DNA of 64,000 nucleotides from Shimia isoporae (lineage in GTDB: Bacteria > Pseudomonadota > Alphaproteobacteria > Rhodobacterales > Rhodobacteraceae): NCBI RefSeq assembly GCF_004346865.1, contig NZ_SMGR01000001.1, forward strand, positions 930,001-994,000. The letters are read 5' to 3'. Positions 35,616-44,801 of the stretch are shown here, one piece after another; within the stretch, counting starts at the first letter, position 1; each line of letters starts with the position of its first letter. Made by a program: the position numbers and the translations under genes. Under the pieces are notes generated by a model. It saw only the letters and a list, made by a program, of their open reading frames with translations. It did no database searches and was not told where the DNA came from.

Positions 35616-38189
35616 TTATTTGGAAGAGGCTTTCTTTGCGGCGGTTTTTTTCTTTGCCGGCGCTTTCTTACGGGTGGCCTTCTTTTTCCCCGCCTTTTCT
35701 GAAATCCATTCGAGAGCCTGTTCCATGGTCACGTCCTTGACCTCGACCTCTTTCGGGATCGTTGCGTTGACCTTTTCCCATTTCACATAGGGTCCGTAAC
35801 GCCCGTCCATGATGTTCACCGGGCCGCCGTCCGGGTGATCGCCAAGTTCACGCAGAGCCTTGGCCGCAGCGCGTCGTCCGCGCCCCGGATTGTTGCGCTT
35901 CTCGGTGATCATTTCCACCGCGCGGTTCATGCCTATTTCAAATACGTCGAGCGTTTCCTTGAGATTGGCATAGACGGGTTTTTCCTCATCCGGCAACTGG
36001 TGCATGATGTAGGGACCAAAGCGTCCCAAGTTGGACGAAATCATGCCGCCGTCGGGGTGCGGGCCGATTTCTCGAGGCAAGGTAAGCAAAGTTACGGCCT
36101 GTTCCAACGTGACTTCGTTGGGCCCCCAGCCCGGAAGGAACTCCTTGCCTTGTTTGGGCAGGGAAGAGCGTGGCGGCTTCTTATTTTCTGGGGTTGCTTC
36201 CCCACGCTGTACATACGGACCGAAGCGACCAGATTTCAGGTGGATCTCGTCTCCATTGTCCTCGCCAAGAACCTTTTCGTAGCCTTCGGCCCCTTCGCCG
36301 GAAATGGGACGGGTGTAGTTGCACTCAGGGTAGTTGCCGCAGCCCACAAAGCCACCAGTTCGGGAGGTTTTGAGGTGTAGCTGGCCATTGCCACACTTAG
36401 GGCAGACACGCGGATCAGAGCCATCTTCACGCGGAGGATACAGCTGTGGCGCGAGCGCTTCGTCGAGAATATCAAGCACTTCGGATATGCGCAGGTCGCT
36501 GGTTTCAGCGATCGCGGTGTTGAAGTCTTTCCAGAAGCGGGCGAGCACATTTTTATAGTTGCGATCACCAGCGGAGACGTCGTCGAGTTCTTCTTCCAGA
36601 TTTGCGGTGAACTCGTAGCCGACGTACTTACGGAAGAAATTTAGCAGGAAGATGGTTACGATCCGGCCTTTGTCTTCAGGGAAAAGGCGGTTTTTTTCCT
36701 TTCGCACATAGTCGCGGTCCTGGATGGTGGTGATCACCGAGGCATAAGTCGATGGACGCCCAATGCCGAGCTCTTCCATGCGTTTGACCAGCGTCGCTTC
36801 TGTGTAGCGGGGCGGGGGCTGCGTGAAATGCTGCTCTGGCGAAACCGAGCGCTTGTCGGTTTTTTCGCCCTGCATGATCTGAGGAAGGCGCTTGTCATCG
36901 TCGCTGTCGACCACCTGATCGTCCCGGCCTTCCTCGTAGACCCGTAGGAAACCGTCAAATAGAACAACCTGTCCAGTGGCGCGCAACTCGACTTGCTTGT
37001 CGTCAGAGGCGATATCGACAGTGGTGCGCTCCAGGCGCGCACCCTCCATCTGACAGGCAAGCGTGCGCTTCCAGATCAAGTCGTACAACTTCCGCTGGTC
37101 GTCTTCGGATACTTTCAGATCTGCCGGCTTGCGCATCATGTCCGTTGGACGGATACACTCGTGCGCCTCTTGAGCATTCTTGGCCTTGTTTTTGTATATG
37201 CGCGGCTTTTCGGGCACGTAGTCGGCGCCGTAGAATTCCTTGATGGCGTCTCGTGTGCCCTGCACCGCTTCGGGTGCCATGTCGATCCCGTCTGTTCGCA
37301 TGTAGGTAATGTAGCCTGCTTCATAGAGGCGCTGGGCTGCGTTCATGCAATGGCGCGCGCCCATGCCGAACTTGCGGCTGGCTTCCTGCTGCAGGGTCGA
37401 TGTCATGAAGGGCGCGGACGGGTTACGCGATGCCGGTTTGGCTTCGACACGGGCAACAGAAAGGTTGCGGCTTTCGATTGCCTGTACGGCCAGTTCGGCA
37501 GCGGTCGAGTTTTCAATCGAGAACTTGTCGAGTTTTTCGCCACCTAAGACTGTAAGGCGGGCCTCGAACTCCTTGCCGCGCGGTGTCGAAAGCAGCGCCT
37601 TGACCGACCAATACTCGCGCGCCTTGAAGGCCTCGATTTCCATCTCTCGTTCAACGATGAGGCGCAAACAGACCGATTGTACGCGACCGGCAGAGCGCGC
37701 GCCGGGAAGTTTTCGCCACAGAACCGGCGACAGATTGAAACCAACAAGATAATCCAATGCGCGACGGGCGAGATATGCATCGACCAGAGGCTGGTCCACC
37801 TGCCGCGGATTTTGCATTGCTTCGGTCACGGCGGATTTGGTGATCGCGTTGAAAACTACGCGTGATACAGGTGTGTCTTTCTTGATGGCACGGCGCTTGC
37901 GCAGTGCTTCTTCCAGATGCCAGCTGATGGCCTCGCCTTCGCGATCGGGGTCGGTCGCGAGGATCAGGTTGTTGTCTTCTTTGAGAGCGTCGGCAATCGC
38001 TTTCACATGTTTTCGGGAGTCGGTGCCGACCTCCCAGAGCATGTCAAAATCGGAGTCCGGATCAACCGAACCGTTCTTCGCCGGCAAGTCGCGGACATGC
38101 CCGTAGGACGCAAGAACGGTGTAGTCGGACCCCAAATATTTGTTGATTGTTTTGGCTTTTGCCGGGGATTCGACAACGACAACTGGCAT
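35616..38189 (-). CDS. topA: DNA topoisomerase I
   Basis: Relaxes negative supercoils. 857 residues: Toprim domain (MPVVVVESPAKAKTINKYLG; TDPDREGEAISWHL), the type IA core with catalytic Tyr296 (GYITYMRTDGIDM), one clear C-terminal zinc finger (CPKCGNGQLHLKTSRTGGFVGCGNYPEC), further topo C-terminal repeats (LKSGRFGPYVQRGE; SNLGRFGPYIMH; IMDGRYGPYVKWEKV) and a Lys/Ala-rich basic tail. Upstream dprA is on the same strand 145 bases away; dprA-topA adjacency is common in alphaproteobacteria. Confidence 0.97.
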   Translation of the reverse strand: MPVVVVESPAKAKTINKYLGSDYTVLASYGHVRDLPAKNGSVDPDSDFDMLWEVGTDSRKHVKAIADALKEDNNLILATDPDREGEAISWHLEEALRKRRAIKKDTPVSRVVFNAITKSAVTEAMQNPRQVDQPLVDAYLARRALDYLVGFNLSPVLWRKLPGARSAGRVQSVCLRLIVEREMEIEAFKAREYWSVKALLSTPRGKEFEARLTVLGGEKLDKFSIENSTAAELAVQAIESRNLSVARVEAKPASRNPSAPFMTSTLQQEASRKFGMGARHCMNAAQRLYEAGYITYMRTDGIDMAPEAVQGTRDAIKEFYGADYVPEKPRIYKNKAKNAQEAHECIRPTDMMRKPADLKVSEDDQRKLYDLIWKRTLACQMEGARLERTTVDIASDDKQVELRATGQVVLFDGFLRVYEEGRDDQVVDSDDDKRLPQIMQGEKTDKRSVSPEQHFTQPPPRYTEATLVKRMEELGIGRPSTYASVITTIQDRDYVRKEKNRLFPEDKGRIVTIFLLNFFRKYVGYEFTANLEEELDDVSAGDRNYKNVLARFWKDFNTAIAETSDLRISEVLDILDEALAPQLYPPREDGSDPRVCPKCGNGQLHLKTSRTGGFVGCGNYPECNYTRPISGEGAEGYEKVLGEDNGDEIHLKSGRFGPYVQRGEATPENKKPPRSSLPKQGKEFLPGWGPNEVTLEQAVTLLTLPREIGPHPDGGMISSNLGRFGPYIMHQLPDEEKPVYANLKETLDVFEIGMNRAVEMITEKRNNPGRGRRAAAKALRELGDHPDGGPVNIMDGRYGPYVKWEKVNATIPKEVEVKDVTMEQALEWISEKAGKKKATRKKAPAKKKTAAKKASSK

Positions 38190-38334
38190 GAAAATTCCTC
38201 TCGACTCGGAGCGAGCTATATGGCGGCGAAAAATGTGGGGCGAAAGGGGGGATTGTCAATGCGTTGCGAAAAATCGCGTAGTTGGATTGCTAAAATTTGA
38301 GTGGATGTCACCGGTTCGCATCGCGTCGGAAACA

Positions 38335-39492
38335 TCAGTTTCTGGACAATAGCCCACCCGACTGGCGGGTTATCTGGCCTTCTAATTCCAACTCAAGCAA
38401 GGCAGGGCTGATGTCTTCAGCATCAGCCTGAATGTCGCGTATCAACTGATCCTCGGCGATCGGGGTTGGACCGAGGCGATTGAGAATTTCCAGATGCAGC
38501 GCATGGGTTTCGCGCAGGTTGCGTTTCTGTGCCGCCGCCGGTTTAACCTCCTCCGTCACTAAGTCGTTCTTGCCGCCTGTAGGTGGGGTGTCCTGTTGCT
38601 GGAGGCTCAAGGCTTCGATGACGTCTTCTGCATTGCGCACAAGGGGCGCTCCGTCTCGGATCAGTAAATTGCACCCTGAGGCGCGGGCATCGAATGGATG
38701 TCCTGGAACAGCAAGAACCTCACGCCCCTGATCAAGAGCGGTGCGGGCCGTGATCAAGCTGCCGGATTTTGCCGCGGCTTCTACCACGACAACCGCGCGA
38801 GCGAGCCCAGAGACTATCCGGTTGCGAGAGGGAAAGTGTCGGGCGCGGGGGGCGAGCCCCGGGGGATGCTCGGATATACAGAGGCCTTGGGCCGCGATGT
38901 CATGGCCCAGCTGGCTGTTTTCGGCTGGATAAATGACGTCAATGCCGCCGGCAAAAACCGCAATTGTCCCGGTTTTCAGAGCGGCGCGGTGGGCGGAGGC
39001 GTCGATACCACGTGCAAGACCGGACACTATGACAAAACCATTTTCGGCCAGTTCTTTGCTGAGCGCGCGCGCCGTCCGGTTTCCAAGCGCCGAAGCGTTG
39101 CGGGCGCCCACAATGGCGATCATCGGTTTTTTGAGCAAAGTACGGTCCCCGCGCAGCCAAAGCATTGGCGGGGCATCAGAAATGGTGGCGAGGTGGGACG
39201 GGTAGTCGGGTTCGTCAAAGAACACTGCGCGCGCTTTGGCAGAGCGGGCTGCTTTTAATTCTTTCGCAGCGACTTCGTGGGGGCAGGGCACATAATCGTC
39301 GACACCTGCCGCCCGCGCCACAGCTGGAAGCGCATCCAACGCAGCTGCGGCAGAACCGTGTTCGTCCAAAAGGCGGTGAAATGTCGTTGGTCCAACGCGA
39401 CGAGAACGCAAGAGGCGAAGCCGCAAAAATCTCTCATCTTCCGTGGTGGGTGGGAGTTGGGGGTGAGTGGAAGAATTGTGATCTTCAGTCAT
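38335..39492 (-). CDS. dprA: DNA-processing protein DprA
   Basis: 385 residues: N-terminal SAM-like region, then the extended Rossmann (LOG/DprA) domain with VGARNASALGNRTARALSKELAENGFVIVSGLARGIDASAHRAALKTGTIAVFAGGID and FPSRNRIVSGL, and a C-terminal winged helix (ILNRLGPTPIAEDQLIRDI). DprA loads RecA on incoming single-stranded DNA during natural transformation. CTAAGG lies just before ATG 39492; the open frame begins at 39519. No other competence genes are in the window. Confidence 0.94.
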   Translation of the reverse strand: MTEDHNSSTHPQLPPTTEDERFLRLRLLRSRRVGPTTFHRLLDEHGSAAAALDALPAVARAAGVDDYVPCPHEVAAKELKAARSAKARAVFFDEPDYPSHLATISDAPPMLWLRGDRTLLKKPMIAIVGARNASALGNRTARALSKELAENGFVIVSGLARGIDASAHRAALKTGTIAVFAGGIDVIYPAENSQLGHDIAAQGLCISEHPPGLAPRARHFPSRNRIVSGLARAVVVVEAAAKSGSLITARTALDQGREVLAVPGHPFDARASGCNLLIRDGAPLVRNAEDVIEALSLQQQDTPPTGGKNDLVTEEVKPAAAQKRNLRETHALHLEILNRLGPTPIAEDQLIRDIQADAEDISPALLELELEGQITRQSGGLLSRN

Positions 39493-39636
39493 CCTTAGCT
39501 CCGCCTCCTTGCTGCACAACGTTAGGGCGAATCTCGTTAACGATCGGTAAACGCTAACGGGATTTTAAGGATGCGTATTCGGTTTGTTCACCATGGCAGG
39601 GCGCGACGCAGATAGTCTGCGCCTCGCCAAGTCGGA

Positions 39637-41058
39637 TTAGGCGGCAGAGCCTCCAACTGTCAAACCTTCCATTAATACAGTGGGTTGACCTACACCCACA
39701 GGAACCCACTGGCCGGCCTTGCCGCAGTTGCCCATTCCCGGATCGAGAGCCATGTCGTTGCCAAGGCCCTTGATCTGCATCATCGCGGTGGCGCCGTCGC
39801 CAATGAGAGTAGCTCCTTTCACCGGAGCGCTGATTTGGCCATTTTGAACCCGATAGGCTTCGGTACAGGAGAAAACGAACTTGCCATTGGTGATGTCGAC
39901 CTGACCACCACCAAACCCAACAGCATAAATGCCGTCCTTCAGGGATGCGACGAGGTCTGCGGGATCAGACGTACCGCCATTCATGTAAGTATTTGTCATG
40001 CGAGGCATTGGAGCGTGCGCATAGCTTTCGCGCCGCCCGTTGCCTGTTGGCGCCACGCCCATGAGGCGCGCGTTTTGGCGGTCCTGCATGTAACCAACGA
40101 GAATGCCATCCTCAATCAGGGTTGTTTTACCGGAGGGCGTCCCTTCGTCATCAACGGTAATAGAGCCACGACGGTCCGGAATGGTTCCGTCATCAATTAC
40201 GGTCACGCCTTTTGATGCCACCTGTTGTCCGATTTGGCCGGCGAACTTGGATGTGCCTTTGCGGTTGAAGTCGCCTTCGAGGCCGTGGCCGACTGCTTCA
40301 TGCAGGAGAATGCCCGGCCAACCTGGGCCCAGCACAACTTCCATAGGGCCCGCAGGCGCGGGTTCAGCGTCAAGGTTGACCAACGCAATGCGTAGCGCTT
40401 CCTTAGCCTTGGACTGCCAGTCAGCCGGATCAAGCAAACCATCAAGGCCGATGCGACCGCCGCCGCCGGCGGTACCGGATTCACGACGCCCGTTTTGTTC
40501 CACGATCACAGAAACGTTTACCCGTGTCATGGGGCGGACGTCAGCGATGCGGGCGCCATCCGGCCGTAAAATGACAACTTCCTGATGGGAGGCCGCCAAG
40601 GTCGCAGATACTTGAACCACTCGGGTATCCAAATCGCGCGCAAAGGCATCAATCTCGCGCAGCGTTTCGATCTTTACGGGAAATGAGACACCGCCGATTG
40701 GGTCGGCGTCTGTATAAAGTTTCCGGTTCGTCGGCTGCGGCGCCTCTGCCAAAACCGCACCGCCTTCGGCCACGGCCAGACGTGTTGTTTCCACTGCCCG
40801 TGCGATGGCGTCTTCTGAGATATCGGAGCTGTGCGCATAACCGGATACCTCGCCGTTTACGGCGCGCAGGCCGAATCCTTGCGCTGCGTCAAAGCTGGAG
40901 GTCTTGAGGCGGCCATCATCGAATACGAGCGCTTCGGAGCTTCGGCGCTCCAGAAAGAGCTCTCCGTCTTCGGCGCCTGCCGTTGCCTGACGCAACAAAC
41001 GTAGGGCTGCGCCCTCATCCAGGGTGGTCTCAAACGGGCGGAAAGGGGTGTTTGTCAT
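39637..41058 (-). CDS. tldD: metalloprotease TldD
   Basis: About 473 residues of the PmbA/TldD family. The metal-binding HEAVGH (with LLHEAVGHGLEGDFNRKGTS) is the active-site region of TldD; the third ligand region is VFSCTEAYRVQNGQ. TldD works with TldE/PmbA as a heterodimer that degrades unfolded peptides (CcdA antitoxin, microcin B17 leader); tldE is not in this window. Start choice: ATG 41058 (or GTG 41073). An FNR-consensus site lies 23 bases upstream of the ATG. Confidence 0.93.
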   Translation of the reverse strand: MTNTPFRPFETTLDEGAALRLLRQATAGAEDGELFLERRSSEALVFDDGRLKTSSFDAAQGFGLRAVNGEVSGYAHSSDISEDAIARAVETTRLAVAEGGAVLAEAPQPTNRKLYTDADPIGGVSFPVKIETLREIDAFARDLDTRVVQVSATLAASHQEVVILRPDGARIADVRPMTRVNVSVIVEQNGRRESGTAGGGGRIGLDGLLDPADWQSKAKEALRIALVNLDAEPAPAGPMEVVLGPGWPGILLHEAVGHGLEGDFNRKGTSKFAGQIGQQVASKGVTVIDDGTIPDRRGSITVDDEGTPSGKTTLIEDGILVGYMQDRQNARLMGVAPTGNGRRESYAHAPMPRMTNTYMNGGTSDPADLVASLKDGIYAVGFGGGQVDITNGKFVFSCTEAYRVQNGQISAPVKGATLIGDGATAMMQIKGLGNDMALDPGMGNCGKAGQWVPVGVGQPTVLMEGLTVGGSAA

Positions 41059-41080
41059 TCGGTCTGTGCTCACTCGGGTT

Positions 41081-41094
41081 TTGATCTAAATCAA
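41081..41094. promoter_or_regulatory. FNR/FnrL box (TTGAT-N4-ATCAA)
   Basis: TTGATCTAAATCAA matches all ten fixed positions of the FNR/CRP-family FNR consensus. It lies between divergent tldD (ATG 41058) and the cytochrome oxidase genes (ctaC ATG 41242). In Rhodobacterales FnrL is the oxygen-sensing regulator, so it is a likely site for oxygen control of the aa3 oxidase, though distance does not exclude tldD. Confidence 0.75.
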
Positions 41095-41241
41095 AAAAGC
41101 GACTGTTCGCCGCAAGCTTCGATCTTTATCTAGGCGCCAGAATATGGTTTCAAGGCGCGAAACAACAGCGGGATTCCGCCTACATGGTGTGAATCGCGCG
41201 AATCTGAACAAAAGAAACACCGCAACCGATCAGGGTGAGAC

Positions 41242-42090
41242 ATGCGAATTCTATCGACATTCCTGGGCCTTATGGCAGCTGTAACCGCCGTTCCGGCGCT
41301 CGCGCAGGAGGCTGAACACATCGGCAAGCCGGTTCCAAACGCGACAGGCTTCCAGCCGGCCGCAACCGAACTTGCACGCCAAATTCAATCTTTGGACACT
41401 CTGCTGCTGTGGATAATTTCCATCATCACGCTTTTTGTGACTCTTCTGCTGGCGTACTGCATCGTGCGCTACAACCGCCGCTCCAACCCGAACCCGTCCA
41501 GCTTTACTCACCACACTACCCTTGAGGTCGCATGGACAGTGATCCCGATTCTGATTTTGCTTTTCATCGGTGCAAACAGCTTGCCGGTTCTGTTCAACCA
41601 GCAAGAAATCCCTGAGGGCGAAATCCACATCAAAGTGACAGGGTATCAGTGGTACTGGGGCTACGAATACACAGACCACGAGTTCGAATTCGAAAGCTTC
41701 CTGCTTCCGAAAGAGGAACTGGCGGCGAATGGCTACAACGACGACGAATATTTGCTGGCGACCGACACCAAAGTTGTCGTGCCGCTTGGCAAGACTGTCG
41801 TGATGGACGTTACCGGTGCCGACGTGATCCACAGCTGGACCATTCCGTCGTTCGGCGTGAAGCAAGATGCAGTGCCCGGCCGCATTGCACAGCTTTGGTT
41901 TGAAGCCGACAAAGAGGGTGTCTACTTCGGTCAGTGCTCTGAGCTGTGCGGCAAGGACCACGCCTATATGCCGATCACTGTCGAAGTTGTTTCCGAGGAG
42001 AAATACAACGAGTGGCTGAAAGGCGCGATCGAGGAGTATGCGGGTAACCCGGCAACTCTTCCGGCCGTCAAAGTGGCCGCAGCCGACTGA
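41242..42090 (+). CDS. ctaC: cytochrome c oxidase subunit II
   Basis: 282 residues. Signal peptide ([21 protein letters not shown]), two membrane helices (about 54-75 and 97-118), then the periplasmic CuA domain. Copper ligands: His197, Cys232, Glu234, Cys236, His240 and Met243 ([12 protein letters not shown]), with the electron-entry Trp segment [10 protein letters not shown]. Accepts electrons from cytochrome c in the aa3-type oxidase. No cytochrome c fusion. First gene of the cluster; subunit I is not in this window. Confidence 0.97.
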   Translation: MRILSTFLGLMAAVTAVPALAQEAEHIGKPVPNATGFQPAATELARQIQSLDTLLLWIISIITLFVTLLLAYCIVRYNRRSNPNPSSFTHHTTLEVAWTVIPILILLFIGANSLPVLFNQQEIPEGEIHIKVTGYQWYWGYEYTDHEFEFESFLLPKEELAANGYNDDEYLLATDTKVVVPLGKTVVMDVTGADVIHSWTIPSFGVKQDAVPGRIAQLWFEADKEGVYFGQCSELCGKDHAYMPITVEVVSEEKYNEWLKGAIEEYAGNPATLPAVKVAAAD

Positions 42091-42105
42091 ACAAATGCAT
42101 CAACT

Positions 42106-42165
42106 GGCGGGGTGAAGTCCCCGCCCTTTGGAGGCGAATGAAGGCGCTTGGAACTGACGCGCCTT
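42106..42165 (+). other. tandem hairpins between ctaC and ctaB
   Basis: First hairpin GGCGGGG/CCCCGCC (42106-42112, 42119-42125) followed by CTTTGG; second hairpin AAGGCGC/GCGCCTT (42141-42147, 42159-42165). Neither has a long T run. They lie 16 bases after the ctaC stop and end 17 bases before the ctaB ATG, so they may set the relative amounts of subunit II and the assembly proteins. Confidence 0.55.
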
Positions 42166-42181
42166 TGCGACAAGGAAGACC

Positions 42182-43120
42182 ATGAGCGACGCAAGCATCA
42201 ATACGCAAGCCAGCACAGGAGAGGCCAGCTTCGGCGACTATTTCGCCCTGTTAAAGCCTCGCGTGATGTCCTTGGTGGTGTTCACAGCTGCCGTTGGCCT
42301 ATTGGCCGCTCCGGGAAGCCTGCACCCTTTCGAGGCGTTTTGTGCAATCTTGTTTATCGCGGTGGGCGGTGGCGCATCGGGCGCCCTGAACATGTGGTTT
42401 GATAGCGACATCGATCAGTTGATGAAGCGTACGCAGGGTCGTCCTATCCCCGCTGGGAAGGTGCAGCGCGACGAGGCGCTGGCAATTGGCGTTGCGCTTT
42501 CCGGGTTCTCGGTAGTGATGTTAGGTCTTGCGACCAACTGGGTAGCTGCAGGACTGCTCGCTTTCACCATCTTCTTCTACGCCGTGATCTACACGATGTG
42601 GCTCAAGCGCTGGACTCCGCAGAACATCGTGATCGGCGGCGCGGCGGGTGCCTTTCCCCCGATGATTGGCTGGGCCGCCGTGACCGGTGGTGTGGCGATT
42701 GAGTCTGTTCTGATGTTCACCCTGACGTTCATGTGGACACCGCCGCACTTCTGGGCGCTATGTTTGTTCATGAAGTCGGACTACAAAGACGCTGGAGTGC
42801 CGATGCTGCATGTGACGCATGGGCGGCGGGTGACCCGCAACCACATTCTTGTCTACACCGTTCTGCTGGCGGTCATTGCCGTTGGAATGGCGTTTACCGG
42901 CGTCGGTGGTCCAATCTATTTGACAACGGCTCTTGTGCTGAACGGCCTGTTCCTGGCGGGTGCTGTTTCGATCTGGCGCCGCGACGAAGCGGTCGCCGAA
43001 GCAGACGGTTACAAACGCGAAAAGGCCTTCTTTGCGCTGTCTTTGCTGTATCTCTTCCTGCATTTCGGCGCGATTTTGGCAGAAGCCCTGTTGGCGCCCT
43101 ACGGTTGGGGAGGCTGGTGA
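42182..43120 (+). CDS. ctaB: protoheme IX farnesyltransferase (heme O synthase)
   Basis: 312-residue UbiA-superfamily prenyltransferase, about nine helices. Carries the Asp-rich motif N-M-W-F-D-S-D-I-D-Q-L-M-K-R-T (with GALNMWFDSDID) for the farnesyl pyrophosphate magnesium site and the VYTMWLKRWTPQNIVIGGAAGAFPPMIGW loop. Adds farnesyl to heme b, giving heme O for the oxidase. AAGGAAGACC precedes the ATG. One base separates its stop from the next start. Confidence 0.96.
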   Translation: MSDASINTQASTGEASFGDYFALLKPRVMSLVVFTAAVGLLAAPGSLHPFEAFCAILFIAVGGGASGALNMWFDSDIDQLMKRTQGRPIPAGKVQRDEALAIGVALSGFSVVMLGLATNWVAAGLLAFTIFFYAVIYTMWLKRWTPQNIVIGGAAGAFPPMIGWAAVTGGVAIESVLMFTLTFMWTPPHFWALCLFMKSDYKDAGVPMLHVTHGRRVTRNHILVYTVLLAVIAVGMAFTGVGGPIYLTTALVLNGLFLAGAVSIWRRDEAVAEADGYKREKAFFALSLLYLFLHFGAILAEALLAPYGWGGW

Positions 43121-43121
43121 C

Positions 43122-43283
43122 ATGAGCTTCAAGGAACCGCATGAACTGCACAAACGCCGGTTTGGCCGTAACCTTGGGGTCGCCTTGGTGCTTGTGAGCT
43201 TTATCTTCATCGTCTTCGGGCTGACCTATGTAAAGGTGACCCGCGGCGACTATGAACCAGCAAACACGAGCGTTGAACGCTGA
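43122..43283 (+). CDS. small single-helix oxidase-associated protein (CoxF-like)
   Basis: 53 residues between ctaB and ctaG: a charged start (MSFKEPHELHKRRFGRN) and one helix (LGVALVLVSFIFIVFGLTYVKVTRG). Position and shape match the small ORF called CoxF in Rhodobacterales oxidase clusters. Its ATG comes 1 base after the ctaB stop and its TGA overlaps the ctaG ATG, so it is translated in the operon. Role presumably in oxidase assembly; not proven. Confidence 0.8.
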   Translation: MSFKEPHELHKRRFGRNLGVALVLVSFIFIVFGLTYVKVTRGDYEPANTSVER

Positions 43284-43858
43284 TGGCAATGGATCCGAAA
43301 CATAAAACTCTGGCCCAGACCGCCGGTGTCGTGCTGCTCATGGGTGGGCTGGCTTGGGCATCAGTGCCCTTTTATGACTGGTTCTGCCGTGTGACTGGCT
43401 TTGGTGGGGTTACAAATACCGCCGACGCTGGAAGCGAAGTGATCCTTGATAAAACCATCAAGATCCGTTTTGACGCCTCTACCGAGCGCGATATGCCATG
43501 GGAGTTCACACCCATGCAGCGCGAGATGGAAGTCCGTATCGGCGAAACAGGTCTCGCTTTCTATGAGGCCTACAACCCCACGGATCGTCCGGTGGCAGGG
43601 AGCGCGAGCTACAACGTGGTGCCTTACGACGCCGGCGGGTTCTTTACCAAAATCGACTGTTTCTGCTTTGAGGAGCAGGTACTGCAACCGGGTGAGCGGG
43701 TAACTATGCCCGTAAGCTTCTATGTTGATCCCGAGATCGTTGAGGACCGTGACGCAAAGTACGTCAAGGTGATCACGCTGGGGTACACATTTTATGAAAT
43801 CGACCTGCCCGAGGAGACTGCCTCCTTGACGCAAGCAACCAACAAAGACGTAAACTAA
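43283..43858 (+). CDS. ctaG: cytochrome c oxidase assembly protein CtaG (Cox11)
   Basis: 191 residues: one N-terminal helix ([30 protein letters not shown]), then a periplasmic immunoglobulin-like domain. The copper-binding CFCF is intact (IDCFCFEEQ, Cys126 and Cys128), with the conserved MPWEFTPMQ stretch. Delivers copper to the CuB site of subunit I. Overlaps the small upstream gene at TGATG. Confidence 0.95.
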   Translation: MAMDPKHKTLAQTAGVVLLMGGLAWASVPFYDWFCRVTGFGGVTNTADAGSEVILDKTIKIRFDASTERDMPWEFTPMQREMEVRIGETGLAFYEAYNPTDRPVAGSASYNVVPYDAGGFFTKIDCFCFEEQVLQPGERVTMPVSFYVDPEIVEDRDAKYVKVITLGYTFYEIDLPEETASLTQATNKDVN

Positions 43859-43887
43859 ATACGCCTTCCAACGAGGGACTAAACACA

Positions 43888-44688
43888 ATGGCGCATGCAA
43901 AAAATCACGATTATCACATTCTAGCGCCGTCGGCGTGGCCGCTTCTTGGCGCGCTCGGTGGTTTCATCATGTTGTTCGGTGCCGTGCTTTGGATGCACGA
44001 CAGCGGTCCTTGGATGTTCCTGATCGGCCTGGTTGGCGTTCTGTACGTCATGTTCGGCTGGTGGGCAGACGTTGTCGCTGAAAGCCAGGTGGGTGATCAT
44101 ACCCCTGTGGTGCAGATCGGTCTGCGCTATGGCGTCATCCTGTTCATTATGTCCGAGGTCATGTTCTTCGCAGCGTGGTTCTGGACTTTCTTCAAGCACG
44201 CGCTCTACCCCATGAGCCCGGAAAGCCCTGCTGTTGATGGTGTATGGCCGCCCGTTGGCATTGAGACGTTCGACCCGTGGCACCTGCCTCTGATCAACAC
44301 GCTTATCCTTCTGCTTTCCGGCTGTGCCGCGACCTGGGCGCACCACGCACTGGCGCATGAAAACAACCGTAAAGACATGAAAAACGGCCTGATCATTGCG
44401 GTTTTGCTGGGCCTGCTGTTCACCTACTTCCAGGCGTATGAGTACAGCCACGCAGCGTTCGGGTTTGCTGGCAATATCTACGGCGCGTCCTTCTTCATGG
44501 CGACTGGTTTCCACGGCTTCCACGTGATCATTGGCACCATCTTCCTGTTGGTCTGCCTGATCCGCCTCATGAAGGGGCATTTCACTCAGGAGAAACACAT
44601 CGGTTTCGAAGCGGCGGCCTGGTACTGGCACTTCGTGGACGTGGTTTGGCTTTTCCTCTTTGCAGCGATCTACATCTGGGGTCAGTAA
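43888..44688 (+). CDS. ctaE: cytochrome c oxidase subunit III
   Basis: 266 residues, seven helices. Family marks: [57 protein letters not shown] and the C-terminal [26 protein letters not shown]. Stabilises proton uptake in aa3-type oxidase. A 29-base gap follows ctaG; a strong terminator follows it. Confidence 0.97.
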   Translation: MAHAKNHDYHILAPSAWPLLGALGGFIMLFGAVLWMHDSGPWMFLIGLVGVLYVMFGWWADVVAESQVGDHTPVVQIGLRYGVILFIMSEVMFFAAWFWTFFKHALYPMSPESPAVDGVWPPVGIETFDPWHLPLINTLILLLSGCAATWAHHALAHENNRKDMKNGLIIAVLLGLLFTYFQAYEYSHAAFGFAGNIYGASFFMATGFHGFHVIIGTIFLLVCLIRLMKGHFTQEKHIGFEAAAWYWHFVDVVWLFLFAAIYIWGQ

Positions 44689-44749
44689 GCCGCAGAAAAA
44701 TGGCTTTGATGCACGGTTGATCCCGCAAAGCCAATCGGATTTAAAGCAG

Positions 44750-44782
44750 ATCGCGGCAAGGCCACTCCTTGCCGCGATTTTT
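44750..44782 (+). terminator. Rho-independent terminator between ctaE and SURF1
   Basis: Perfect 12-bp stem (44750-44761 with 44767-44778), 5-base loop CCACT, five T's. It ends 20 bases before the SURF1 start, so SURF1 and thrC are read either from a promoter within this gap or by read-through. Confidence 0.9.
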
Positions 44783-44801
44783 CTATCAAGGGACCACTTC
44801 A

